Assembly: GCA_036927565.1 (NCBI GenBank)
Contig: JAYESD010000001.1
Location: 114,743,110 to 114,807,109, forward strand
DNA: 64,000 nucleotides
Origin: Tuctoria greenei
Taxonomy: Eukaryota > Streptophyta > Magnoliopsida > Poales > Poaceae
Direction: 5' to 3'
Part shown: positions 21,266-33,333 of the stretch, one piece after another
How positions within the stretch are numbered: position 1 is the stretch's first letter
Layout: every line of letters starts with the position of its first letter
Notes under the pieces: model-generated
The model's database searches: none
The model's input: only the letters and a program-made list of their open reading frames with translations
Told to the model about the DNA's origin: nothing
Program-made: the position numbers and the translations under genes

Positions 21266-23467
21266 CTATCGAACATGTGCCGCTAACAAGTCCGGATAGT
21301 TCGTTCTAAGATACTCCTCGCTTTCCTACGTGGCTTCTTCAGCATTGTGGTTGCTCCACAAGACCTTGTAGAAACGCAAGGTGCGGCTTCTTGTGGTGCG
21401 AGTCTTCTCATCGATGATCTGAGTTGGACGCTCGGAATAAGTGAGATATGGTTGGAGAGCTTCCAAATATTCTACACGGACATCAGCGGGAGTTTTAAGA
21501 CATTTCCGTAACTGGGAAATGTGGAACACATTGTGAACCCCTAAAAGTGACGGCGGTAACTCCAATTAATATGTCACAGGTCCGCATCTTTCTAGGATTG
21601 CGAATGGCCCAATAAAATGTGGAGCTAGCTTCCCTTTCACTCCGAATCGATGGATAACTTTCATAGGGGATACCCGGAGATAAACTTGATCCCCAACTTC
21701 GAAGTGAAGAGGTCGACGTCGTTTGTCCGCGTAGCTCTTCTGACGAGACTGAGCGGCTTTGAGATTTGTCTGAATAATGCGCACTTGCTCTTCGGCCTCT
21801 TTTATTAAGTCGATGCCATATACCACTCGTTCACCAGATTCGCACCAGTTCAAGGGTGTGCGTCACTTCCGGCCATAAAGAGCTTCATATGGCGCCATCT
21901 GGATGCTAGCCTGGTAACCGTTGTTGTACGAAAATTCCGCCAAGGGTAGATGATCATCCCAATTCCTACCATGATGGATGAAACAAGCGCGAAGCATGTC
22001 TTCTAGTACTTGATTCACCCGATCGCTCTGACCATCAGTCTGAGGATGATAAGTCGAGCTCCGAATTAACTTGGTTCCCAGCGCAGCGTGGAGATGCTCC
22101 CAGAATCGCGAAACAAATACAGCCCCACATTCTGAGACGATGGTGCGGGGTATTCCGTGGAGGCATACGATTCTGGCAATATATAACTCCGCGTATCTTG
22201 AGGAATGATAGTTGGTATTGATGGGAATGAAATGCGCCGTCTTAGTCAGTCGGTCAACTATCACCCAAATTGAGTCGTGCTTATGGAGGGTGGAAGGCAA
22301 CCCAACAATGAAATCCATACTGATATCCTCCCATTTCCAAGCTGGTATGCTTAAAGGTTGAAGCTGTTCTGCTGCTTTCGTATGGTCGGCCTTCACTCGC
22401 CGGCACGTATCACACTCGGATATGTATTTAGCTACTTCCCTCTTCATCCGAGTCCACCAGAATTTCTTCTTCAAATCTTGGTACATCTTGTTGCTTCCCG
22501 GATGAATGGAATACTTGTATAAATGAGCTTCATCTAGTATCTTCTTTCTGAGCTCCATGTTTCGGGGTACCACTATACGGTTGTTAAACCAGAGGGTACC
22601 TTCATCGTCACTTCGGAAACATTTCATTTCCCCCTTCTTCATTCTTTGTCGAATATGCGACATCCCCTTGTCCTTCTTCTGAGCTGTCATAATATCCTCC
22701 CTGATGGTAGGAATGAGAGCGAGATTGTAGAGTGCCCCATATGGAACCAAGTAGAGACTCGGTTCTTCTTCTCCTTCCATCGAGGTAATGGAAAGATTGT
22801 TGATATGGGACTTGCGGCTCAGAGCATCTGTGACTACGTTTGCTTTGCCTGGATGGTAGTGGATCTCAAGTTCATAGTCTTTGATCAACTCTAACCATCT
22901 CCGTTGTCGCATATTCAAATCCTTCTGGGTGAAAATATATTTCAAGCTCTTGTGATCAGTATATAGGTGTACTAGATTACCCAGTAAATAATGCCTCCAC
23001 ATCTTCAATGCCAGTACCACAGCAGCGAGCTCAAGATCATGAGTCGGGTAGTGCTGCTCATGGTTCCGAAGCTGTCATGATCCATACGCGATCACTCTTC
23101 GCTGTTGCATTAACACACAACCTAAACCAATCCCAGATGCATCGCAATAGACATCAAATTATTTGGTTGTGTCTGGTTTGGCTAAAACTGGTGCCGTTGT
23201 AAGGTGTCTCACCAATGCTTTGAAACCTGCCTCACATGCCTCAGTCCATACATACTTTTGTCCTTTCTTCAGAAGTTCTGTCATTGGTTTAGCTATTTTG
23301 GAGAAACTGGGTATAAACCTCCGGTAATATCCTGCTAAACCCAGGAAACTTCGGACTTCATGTACAGACTTTGGAGACTCCCATTTGAGGACTTGCTTGA
23401 TCTTGCTTGGATCAACTGCAATCCCTTCTGCTGATATGATGTGCCCTAAAAATGGCACTTGGCTGAT
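21266..23467 (-). pseudogene. Element F pol: end of RT, RNase H, integrase, chromodomain-type tail
   Basis: The frame continues from the RT section through point stops at 23468, 23159, 23075, 21863, 21563 and 21326. It includes the RT connection (VPFLGHIIS, FLGLAGYYRRF), RNase H (FDVYCDAS, LYTDHKSLKYI), the integrase zinc finger (SIHPGSNKMY to CDTC), the integrase core and a C terminus (VFHISQLRKC, TLRFYKVLWSNH) like the Tekay chromodomain. It ends at TAG 21266-21268. In the core, the first acid is D in MDFIVGLP. The second position is GAA (22130-22132, Glu) and the third is GAT (22022-22024, Asp), reversing the usual Asp-35-Glu. Several stops look like TGG to TAG or CGA to TGA changes. Confidence 0.82.
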
Positions 23468-24976
23468 CTAGAATTCACACTTGCTGAACTTAGCATATAG
23501 CTGATGGTCGCGTAATCGTTGAAGCACGATACACAAGTGTTGAGCATGTTCCTCTTCGGATTTTGAATACACAAGTATGTCGTCAATGAAGACCACGACA
23601 AACTTGTCCAATTCCGGCATGAACACCGAGTTCATAAGATACATGAAATGAGCCGGCGCATTGGTCAATCCGAAGGACATAACAAGGTACTCATACAGTC
23701 CATACCTCGTCGAGAATGCTGTCTTTGGTATATCTTCTGGTCGGATTCTAATCTGATGATAACCAGAACGAAGATCCATCTTCAAAAATACTTTAGCAGC
23801 CACCAATTGATCGAAAAGAATATCAATGCGTGGTAGTGGATACTTGTTCTTGATAGTGACAGCATTAAGTGGACGATAGTCTACACACAACCTCAAGGTC
23901 TTATATTTCTTTTCTACAAACAGTGCAGAACAACCCCATGGCGATGAACTTGGACGTATGATTCCTTTGTTCTCAAGTTTGGTTAACTGCTCCTTAAGTT
24001 CTGCAAGTTCCTTGGGTGCCATCTTGTAGGGTGGTCTTGAGATTGGTACTGTTCCTGGTGCAAGTTCAATCTTGAACTCTATATCCCTTTCTGGTGGCAT
24101 ACCAGGAAGATCTTCAGGAAACACGTCCGGGTATTCACATACTACCGGAATATCCTTAAGTTCCATAACCTCGGTGTTGTGAGTAGATGGGTCCAATGGA
24201 ATGATGTTCTCAAGATTGAGAACTTGGGGCTGATGGAGTGGAGAGTTTAGATAAATCTTTCGAGGAACAATATAAAGAATAGCACCATGGTATTGCAACC
24301 ATGCCACTCCTAAGATGATATCTAGCTTTTGAGTCTCTAGGATAATGAAGGAGGTAGGATAGACATTCCCATCTAGGTCAAGAGGTACTTTATGGGCTAT
24401 CTCATATGCTACTACCCTTCCAGCTGAAGTGCAAATCATATATGGAGTTTTTGTGGAGATAACAGGTAGCTGATTTTTAATAACAACAGATTTACTAATG
24501 ACATTGTGGGAAGCTCCGGAGTCAAATAGTATGACTACGGAGTGATCATAGATAGAGAACGTACCTGTGAGCACGGGCGCGCCTTCCGGAACGTCCTTGA
24601 TGGAGAGGTGGTGGACGTTGTCGGGTCTGGTGGCTGGCTTCTTGAGCTGGTTGCGGGGTTGGTTGGGCCCCTGGTAGGATGATTGCCCTCCGCCTTGTCG
24701 ATTCTGCGGACAGTCCTTGGCGAAGTGCCCCGTGTGTCCACACGTGAAACACGTGTACGCGGTTTGGCCAATACGAAGGGGAGGACGGAATCCCGGTGCA
24801 CGTGGTGGAGGTGGAAGTACACGTGGGACCATCCCCTGTTGTTGCTGCGGCCGGAATCCGGAGTTGCTGAACTGGCGACCACTGAACATTGGTGGTCGTG
24901 ATGGCGGTCGCCACCTCTGGCCGGATGGTGATCGATACACCATATGGTACTTCTGAGGAGCACCACCTCCGCTGCC
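23468..24976 (-). pseudogene. Element F end of gag, protease and reverse transcriptase
   Basis: This section of 502 codons in the gag-pol frame has a gag zinc knuckle (CFTCGHTGHFAKDC), protease (VILFDSGASHNVIS) and RT. RT shows LRLCVDYRPLN, LPRIDILFDQL, DLRSGYHQIRI, FGLTNAPAHF and the catalytic FIDDILVYS, all intact. It is bounded by TAG at 24977-24979 upstream and TAG at 23468-23470 downstream; the latter replaces the Trp present at this place in element C. RT copies element RNA into DNA inside the particle. Confidence 0.85.
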
Positions 24977-25793
24977 CTACGGAGCACTTCTCTTCTTCTT
25001 ATCTGAAGACAGCTCGCGCGCAGCGTCCTCCAGCATGATAGCGGCATTCACTATGTCGTTGAAGCTGCCGCGGTTGAACAAGACAAGCTTGTCCTTCAAC
25101 TTGGGGTTCAAACCCCGGTAGAAGCATTCGCGCTTCCGATCTTCGGTATTCACTTGGTCCTGAGCGTATTGGGCCAAGTGGTTGAATGATTTGGAGTACT
25201 CGTATGCACTCCTTCCTCCTTGCCTTAGCTCCAAGAACTCTTGAAGCTTCCTCCTCATAATCCCGGGAGGGATGTGGTAGGCGCGGAACGCCTCCCGGAA
25301 TTCGGCCCAGCTTACAACATGGCCTACGGGGCGTGCGGCAAGGTAATTGGCCCCCCATACATCAGCAGACCCCTGCAGTTCTTGCGCTGCAAACAGCGTC
25401 TTCTGTTGTTCGGTTACCTCGAGTAAGCCGAACTTTCCTTCAATGGTGCGGAGCCAATTATACGCATCCAACGGTTCATCAGCCTCTCTGAAGACCGGTG
25501 GATGTGTCGATGAGAAATCAGAGTAGGAACTCTGATATTGCTGACGTGGTCCATCATTTTGTCATCCCCCTTGACGGGACGAGTGCTGCACCAGAGTCCA
25601 CAGTAGCTCGGTTTGCTCGTCGCGCGAGCTGAGTACTGCAGCAAGAACCTCCGCAAGACTCCTCGGAAGTGCGGGTGGAGGTGGTGGAGGTGGTTGCATT
25701 TGAGGCGTATTCTATCCCGGGGGTGGTGTGTCATCCCCCTGACCTCCACTGGAACCCCCCCCCCCATCTTGACTGGTACGAGTACGCACCATA
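24977..25793 (-). pseudogene. Element F gag, N-terminal and capsid part
   Basis: The start is ATG at 25793 (MVRTRTSQDG), matching element C's gag start (MVRTRS). In-frame stops lie at 25712 (TAG) and 25562 (TGA), and the section ends at TAG 24977. The capsid domain (PLDAYNWLRTIEGKF, WANYLAA-type, EFREAFRAYHIP, KLQEFLELRQG) is otherwise complete and typical of chromovirus Gag. Neighbours are ORF0 upstream and protease-RT downstream in the same frame. Confidence 0.82.
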
Positions 25794-26154
25794 CCGCAAT
25801 ACAACGATTTATACCATAAGTCTCATTGCCTCAAGTTCATCCTTCCATAAAAATAGTAATGAGGTAGATAACAATATATGATGCATAACATTCACATAAA
25901 TTGACAAAGCACAAACTTTATTCAATCTATATTATCTTGGGCCCAAGTTTGCAATAGATCTCCAAAATTAGACAGACTTCATCTAAAGAAGTCGTCTCAT
26001 CTATGCTTGGCCACCACAAGTCGGCATGCCTATATTATCGTACATCCACCTCGCTACTATTTACAACAAGACTCATAAAGTGGCAAAATACGTGTGGTGT
26101 TTACTACCCATCCTTATACTTGGCCTAAAGTGACAAGTACATTATCACTGCCCT
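25794..26154 (-). other. Spacer between ORF0 and gag of F
   Basis: This is 361 bp with no open frame of note. Element C has a spacer of the same size at 61091-61451, so it is a constant part of the family. Confidence 0.55.
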
Positions 26155-27119
26155 TTACTCATAAAACTCGATCTCCTGAGGATCTTCTTCTTCCCCGTCA
26201 TCCTCAGGATTAGGCACCATCGATATAGGTGCTAGAGCAGAAGATGATGCCTCGCTCAAAAGTGACGTCCTCTTGGCAACCATAGTTTGCCAATCCGTCT
26301 GTATCATAAACATCCCCCAGGCCTCGTTCTCCCGCTGAGCCTGCTCACAGCTGGTCTTCCAGCTCTGAGCCTCCACTCTGGACTGATCCCTGTCTGCAGT
26401 CACCGCGTTCAACTGGGTGTCCCCTTGGTGCCCATAGAGTAGGCTGCCTCCAGATCAATATCTCTCTCTAGAGTCTCCTGGCGAGACGCGGCCAAATCCA
26501 TAACAGCGTCATGCCACTGATTCTCCCTAAGGTTCAAACGATGATTGAGAGGAGCCATCATATCCCTAAGTCCGTCATTTGCCCACTCAAAGTGATTTGC
26601 TCGGATCATGGCTTGCTTCAGATTGTTTGTCAATTCTTTTATGCATGCCCTTTGATTACCCTTCTCGCGATGTGATCCTGCTGCATACATCGCTAAGGCT
26701 GTTGCGGATGTTTCACCATGCTCGTCCACCTCCGCAAGCAAGCGGGTTGCCCAGGCTTCAGAAGCCCTGCCGTTAACTGGAAAGAACTCATACGGAGTAC
26801 CCACCAGATGATGATAATGGAGTTTGCAAAACCTCCCTATGGCAACACTTGCGGCGTAGCTCCACGTTTCTTCTAATATCAATCCTTTGATCTTGATGGA
26901 GTATGGAGCCCATCCGAGGTGCGGTGGACCAGCAGGCACATCGACGTAGATGGTGCAACTACACATACCCCTCTCCTGGAACTTCTTGCCCCAATATCTA
27001 GGCAACACCAGATAGCCAAACTGGCGGAGCAACCTAGCAAACACGTCCGGGAAACCGGCTTGCCCGGTGCATGTTGAGAACACCCATCCATTAGGCAACT
27101 GAATTCTTGGTGCTGCCAT
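26155..27119 (-). pseudogene. Element F ORF0 (extra protein before gag)
   Basis: ATG at 27119 directly follows TTTGTCCACAG, a good splice acceptor. The first frame runs to TGA at 26409 (236 codons), then the protein continues in another frame from about 26412 to 26155 (84 codons), so one frameshift breaks it. The N-terminal part has LPNGWVFSTC, GFPDVFARLLRQFG, RYWGKKF and GWAPYSIKI. The middle and C-terminal parts are helical with regular charged residues, and the end is acidic (EEEDPQEIEFYE). It matches element C's ORF0 throughout. It corresponds in position to ORF0 of rice RIRE3/RIRE8; no enzymatic motif is visible and its role is unknown. Confidence 0.72.
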
Positions 27120-29095
27120 CTGTGGACAAACATACCCTGATGTCAACACACCGTTTAAGTATTCAACTCAATCAATGATGATGTTGGACAAAAGGAAATA
27201 TCCATAATCAATTGGTTCAGGCAAAGCTGCAAACTGGAAATGATCACGGTTCTGGTTCATCTGACCTTCCTGTATTAACCCAAAAGTTTCATACAGGAAA
27301 TATAAGAATTAAAAGTTAAGTAGAATACAAAAGTTGTAGTACACTTCAAAACCTTTCCAGATTGTACTCATACAGCTCCAGGTGAACTAATATGAAGAAT
27401 CTATACAGGTTTTAAGTTGACTCAAGTTTTCTGGAAATTTTGACAGAACCTCCCCTGTATATGTGTTTACCTCCACATTCTATACAGGTTTATCACGATA
27501 AGATATCGAGGTAATGTCAAAATAAACATTGTATAACATCGCGTTTAAAATCCAGAAATAAAAGAGTTCCACCCTAAAAACTTTGTTATACAGGTATCAC
27601 GCAGAAATTCACAACCCTGTGCAGTCTGTTCCAAGTTCTGGGCCGCAAGAACCAAGTTTACGATAATTGGAATTTGGCATAGTTACACCTAGATTCAGGT
27701 CAGGAATGACAAATAAAGGTGATAGAGGACTTACTAAGCTTTCCAAAAATGTATATATGTGACCAGGTCACTATTCGGGATTAGGAGCTATAACTGTCCA
27801 AACTTAATAGTTGAACTGACTGGTTTGCGCCAGCAGTTCTGCAGATTGCTGTGTTGACTTCCCTATTTGGTTGAACTCCAACCCAAATCAGGAAAAACTT
27901 CCCATAAGAAACTTGTAAAGCTCCTCCTGCCCTTTTCAAACATGTATCAAAAAAATGCAGGGGATTTTTCTTCAGCAAGTTATAGCAAAAATACAGAGAC
28001 GGATACAATGGAAAGGTCATCTGGAGTAGTTGCCATACACCCCAGATTTGAACAGAGTATCAAGCTTTTCTGTCTTTGTGGTCAACAGAGAAGTTGTAGA
28101 GATCTTCACGACCTTTCCACCCATATGTGATACTCCTATACTCCCTATCAAATAACCAAGATTACACCCCGATGAAGTCGAGCTAACTTCTGCCAGAAAA
28201 CAAGAATCTTGATTCTATTTATTCTTTTGATTCAGAACCTTTTTTGCGGAGTCCAACCTACCAGCATCTGATATTTGGACTATCCAAAGCATTATCCAAC
28301 CATTCTGTCAGTGGGGATGGTCTAGTATCATGTTTGATACTGACGGTACTACGTATCTCACCAAAGAAAATTCTATCCGGTATTTCCAGTTACGTCTATA
28401 GGTGGTCCCTATATCGCTCTCTCGCAAACGGCTTCTACACGGTCTTCTACCGTAGTTAATGCTGCAAAAGACAAACAATCCCCTTTCACACCTTCACACC
28501 TCAAGGGCGGCACGGGGAAACACGACAGGCAGTCACAATAATACATACGAAAATAAATGCATACGACTCTGGTGAGAGTCGTCCTTGAGCGAGGCCATGT
28601 CTCGAGGTACATGGCTGTAAATACGTCTGTACAGCAAAGACTCCCGTACGATCCGGCTTATACATGCTCGGGCATACGTGTTTCGCATGCTCCCATAGAA
28701 CATGAATGGTTCTAGAGAGGCATACTATCGGGTTATACACCACCCGATGGGGGCTCCCACTAATTTTGTGTCACGCTGGGGTACCGCTTTTCATAGGTTC
28801 TCGGTAACATTGAGAGTTTCAGAGACTCCTATTAACTTCCCATGCCAAGCAACGAAAATTTCACATACCACTCCTCGTATGCTGAGCTTACCGAGATTGA
28901 TCCGCTCTCGGTGGCGTACCTTACCTCTTACCTGACGTCGGGGCGTCGTTACAGAATATAATAACACATAGTTAGTTTACCACCTTTATACTTTATACTA
29001 ATAATACTCCTTATACAGGCATATAACTAATTCCTCACTCAAGTCCTAATTTTTTTTTGAAAATATGTCCTTTTCAAGTATATTGTTCCCAATGA
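27120..29095 (-). other. Element F leader with probable intron
   Basis: The leader is 2.0 kb. On the minus strand a strong donor, CAG|GTAAGAGGTAAGG, has its GT starting at 28931, and the acceptor CCACAG ends at 27120 just before the ORF0 ATG. Element C has the same donor. No protein-like frame is present. An intron of about 1.8 kb would place ORF0 first in the mRNA. Confidence 0.5.
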
Positions 29096-29108
29096 CGCTC
29101 TGATACCA
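29096..29108 (-). promoter_or_regulatory. Element F primer-binding site
   Basis: The minus strand reads TGGTATCAGAGCG four bases after the LTR end (CCCCACA). It is the initiator tRNA-Met type. Confidence 0.88.
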
Positions 29109-29112
29109 TTTC

Positions 29113-32100
29113 TGTGGGGACCAGAGTCCACACATCCGAGGATCTCATTGGGTGGTGTCGTGCGATGCGACACCCAACAGTTATACAAGAATAGAACCTG
29201 AATAAGTACAAGCCAGAGTCTTTTATTTTTCATGCAGCGGAAGTTTTTACAATACTAACAGAAGTAAAGAAATATATACATATCATAGCTACGCTCTTAG
29301 CACTAGCTATGCAAAAGAAAAGTTATCCATACCTGGGATACATTGCACTAGCAACACTCAATTAGGGCGGCGTGCAGGGTTCCCACTCGGCTGTACACCC
29401 TGGAGGGAGTGCAGCCTCATCATCAAACCCTTCATCAACAGAATAACCTGCAAAAACTCGTTAACTGCAAACGTGAGCATAAGGCTCAGCAAGACTAACC
29501 CGTCTCACTAGACATATGCAAAAGGGGACACTAAACATAGGTAAGGTGAAGCATAAATGACTCGCCTACAAGTGGATCCTTATAAACAGGTTTTATGTAG
29601 CAAATGACATTCTCCGAGCACGGCACATCATGGGCTCTACAATCAAACAAGAAACGCTTTATCGATGATATGACATGCTCAGAGCACATAATGCTATTAC
29701 AGATAAAGTATGGGGAAATTGTAAACTTTTAATTGTACTATCTCTAAATCATACAAGGTTGCAAAGTAATTATAATTCAATACAATATGACTTTCTGGCT
29801 TCTTTAGTATTTACTACGTCACGACACAGTGAACAAGTGGTACTCTATTACTGCGAGCGACAATGATTGCAATCAGGACACACCCGGACAACACAACACA
29901 TACTTCATTCGGAAGTGTCAGCGAGCACACCCGTACCTACATAACACTTCAGTACTAGGCGTATATGGCAACCTTTCACGAGACACTCAAATCTCGAACC
30001 GGTCGATCCATCACGAGCAGGAGATCCCTGCGTGGGGCGTACACTGACGTGCCCACCAGCGGATTTACACCTTGCTGCCCTCAACCCACACATATAAAAC
30101 GGAACGGTATGCCTCGACACCCATGTGACCAAGCTACGTCAGTTTATTGGATTCCATATGTCCATTATGTTGTTGGTACAAGTCAAGCTTGTTCAGCGGG
30201 GCCGCATATAGACGGGCCTTAATCGACACAGGCAGGGCTATGCGACCGAGACTCAATTCTCGTCGCTTCCTATTCATTCCCTGCTCGGTCTCAGTTTCAT
30301 TACATTATGCCATTTTCTATCTAACCAATCCTGTGAGATATGTCCTACATCTCTCGCGAGTAGATTCCAACTACTCGACTTCTACCGGATTTCCTATGCA
30401 TTAGCAAAGCAACTACTACAGGTCAAACCATAACTCGTTCCAACCATCCCTGGGATTTTTGGCCATGCAAGTGGAGTATCAAATACCTTATACGTAATGC
30501 ACATATCAAACTTATGACGTAAGGTGATAAAGACTGTAAAAACTCTGTAAAGCTTTTAAATGCAAACCGGGGCTTGCCTTGTTGCAGGTCAAAGTCTGAG
30601 TTAATTTGGAAGGTTCTCTTCCAAGGCTTCTGGCTCCTCCTCGACTTCGGTCACTATACGATATGCATATAACATGTATATAAATGACTTTGAAAATTAA
30701 TTAGTATCAAGACCATAAATTAATTCATGGTGATCACTATATGATAGGGACCTTAATTGGCTTTGGGGACTTTGATGGTAGATACTAGGGAATATGATCA
30801 AGGCTCTTGCAAAGAACAGGAGATGATCATAGTAGATTGTGGTCTCCGAAATTATGGCAAGCAATCAACTTCCAAAAATTTCAGAGAGGAAACTTTAGGT
30901 TGAACATAGCTAACAGTTGATAATCCAGATAGAGGAAGTGGTTCTGGTTTTAGCAAAATTTGTTTCATAATTTTCTAAGCTTTGGGGAAGGAGTTATTGT
31001 ATTTCTAAATCGGCAAGAATTTCTGGATTTATTTTATAATTGAATTTCTAGACATTAAATCAATATTTAGTTTGTAACTGAATTAGGACTAGGATAGTAG
31101 GTTAATTACATCCAAGATTTTTACAGGAGCTAGGGTATGACTAAAGGAAGAATCAGTCCAAATTTGGGACATAATAAAGCAACCTAATAGCTGTGAAAAT
31201 TCAATAACTGAAAAAGGAAATTGAACTATACCGAGAGTTAAACAGGTGCTATGGCTCCCAAACTCTTCCTGATAGTCAAGAATAGGACACTAAATTTTAT
31301 ATGAATTTTGGGGATTTTTCCAGTGGATATCTTGTCTGGAAAAATTGTATTTGCATTAGGAAAGATTATTGCCTACAGAATTTAAATTTGATTTTCACCG
31401 AACCTAATTGGTATCGCCAGAAACTAGATCTCAAGGGCTTTCAAACAAAATTTGTTTGAAGATTTTTGGAGTAGCCTACAGAAAGTTATGGATTTTCTAA
31501 GTTGAAGCCTATTCTGGAATAAATTCCTAATTTGAATTAACTCGTGGGCCCCACTATTTTATAATGGACCAATGGCATTTAAACCACACGGGGGCCACAG
31601 ATATCCACCGCGTAGCCACAGCAGATCCCGTGGCCACACCTGATCCGACGGGATTTACAGCCGCTGACACGCGGGACCCGCCGCGTCGTCTTCCACCTCC
31701 CGACGCGGGCGGCGCGCGGGGCTCCCGCGGCGGTGCTCTCCGGTGAGCCTCGCCGGATTTGAGCTCCCGGCCACCGCAGCCTCCACCCTTGGGCACCCGA
31801 CCGTAAAATCATGCGCTGAGCACGATGGTGTGGTCGGGGAGGTCTGCCGACGTTCGGAAACAACGGCGCATCGGCGGCGGCGGATGCTAGGGTTCCGGCC
31901 ATGTCGGAACGGCCGATCTGTGGCTAAAACCCGTCTAAAAAGGCTGGGGAAGTCTTTTGGAACCACGAGGAACGTGCTGGACATGTGATATCGTCGTGTA
32001 ACTATCGCCAAAGCAGTCATCGACGGCGACAGAGGCAACTTTTCACCGGCGGAGGGGAGAACTCGCGATTCTTGAGCTACACACGATCATTTCCGGTGAT

Positions 32101-33333
32101 TCCAGTTCGAGAGGGTGCGCAAGAACGCGTAGAAACTATTTACTAGCAATCAGGGAGAGTGGTTAAGCATGGAACTCTAATTGCATGAAATACCGAGCGT
32201 GTTCATAAGCTTCGGCCAAGAGTAAAACCTAGCTAACTCGCTCGATACTTGCGTAAACCAGGAATGGCTTTCACCGTTGCGTAGAGCGTGTCCCGGCGCA
32301 CCAGTTTGCTATGGGAGTCGAAGCACGAAACGGCATGCAGCGGCCTAGCAACGTGGAGCAGGGGCGGCGCGTGGTGAATACGACGGCGACCCTCAGTATA
32401 GCCTCAAAATCATCGGCCAAACCGTCAACTACGCAACGAAAAGATCGATCCGGAAGACAGGGGAGGAAGAGTGGAATCACCTAGCTGTTGGAGGCTTGGC
32501 GCGAGAGTGCTCCGGTTGGCCAGCAACGGGCGTGCGGCGCCGGCGGTGGGAAGCTTGCGCGCGGAATGAAAATGGCAAAATTCGTCGACTCAACGAGGTG
32601 GGAGGTGATAAGGGCGTCTGGGAGTTGATAAGGGAGAGTCCAGGGCGCTATTTATAGGGTTCAACGGCGGTGGCGGGCTGGTGTCACGCTGTGCATGCAC
32701 GCCGTCGCGGTGGCGGGCGCAGTGCGCGCTTAAACGCGGCTGCACGTGGGCTGCTGACTGGTGGGTCCCGCCAGTCAGCCCCACAGCCACTGCACCTTTA
32801 GTAATTCACTTAAAAATAGTAAATGATCTCCAAAAATCATGAAACTTCAGGGATAAGTCAGGAAAATTGTGATGAGCACAATGGTGGGTTTAGATCTTTA
32901 TGTTGAAGTCTATTTTTACCAGACTTTGAATTCGAATTTAAACTTGATTCAAATTCGTTGAGCGTCTCAAATAAAATAACAAAGGAGTTCCTAAAATCTT
33001 GAAATTTTGTAGTTAAGCTATTGAGAATATTGGAATGCACAGGAAAAATTTAGAGCCTCAAATTTGATTGTTTTTGGCAGGGCCCATTTAGTACTGTACT
33101 TTGAATTGCCCTAATAAACTTCATCCAAAAATTCCAAAATCTGAAGAGGGGTAAATAGAATCATTCTAGAATTAATGGTGAAGTCCAATACTCATGTCAA
33201 TAAAATTTAGCCATGAGTGCAAGAAAGGTTTGGATGGCATTAAGTTCAAGTGTACTACTATATTGATTTTTTTTATATAGTGGAACACCACACTTATAAC
33301 TGAATTCACATGCCACAAAAGTGGGGTTTTACA
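29113..33333 (-). repeat. Element F 5' LTR
   Basis: The LTR is 4221 bp and near-identical to 17014-21205. Its right edge is fixed by GCCAT at 33334 and its left edge by the primer site. The open frames at 31554-32038 on both strands copy those of the other LTR and are not genes. Confidence 0.92.
32648..32656 (-). promoter_or_regulatory. Element F 5' LTR TATA box
   Basis: The minus strand reads CCCTATAAATAGCGC, a canonical plant TATA box about 680 bp inside the LTR; the copy in the 3' LTR is at 20520-20528. Transcription would start near 32620, making U3 about 0.7 kb and the transcribed part of the LTR about 3.5 kb. Confidence 0.65.

Larger units (their letters stand above)
17014..33333 (-). 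mobile_element. Element F: complete Tekay/RIRE3-like gypsy element
   Basis: F is 16.3 kb on the minus strand, with LTRs at 29113-33333 (5') and 17014-21205 (3'), primer site, leader, ORF0, gag, protease, RT, RNase H, integrase, a chromodomain-type C terminus and a polypurine tract, bounded by a perfect GCCAT duplication. It inserted into the coding sequence of E's antisense gene. Gag-pol keeps one frame over 4.5 kb but has nine internal stop codons, so F needs help from a relative to move. The LTRs differ by a few percent by eye. Confidence 0.93.

Noticed and set aside
24535..25047. Arg/Ser/Pro-rich open frames of 122-170 codons on the minus strand
   Set aside because: They are other-frame readings of the gag-protease region of F, whose own frame carries the zinc knuckle and protease motifs.
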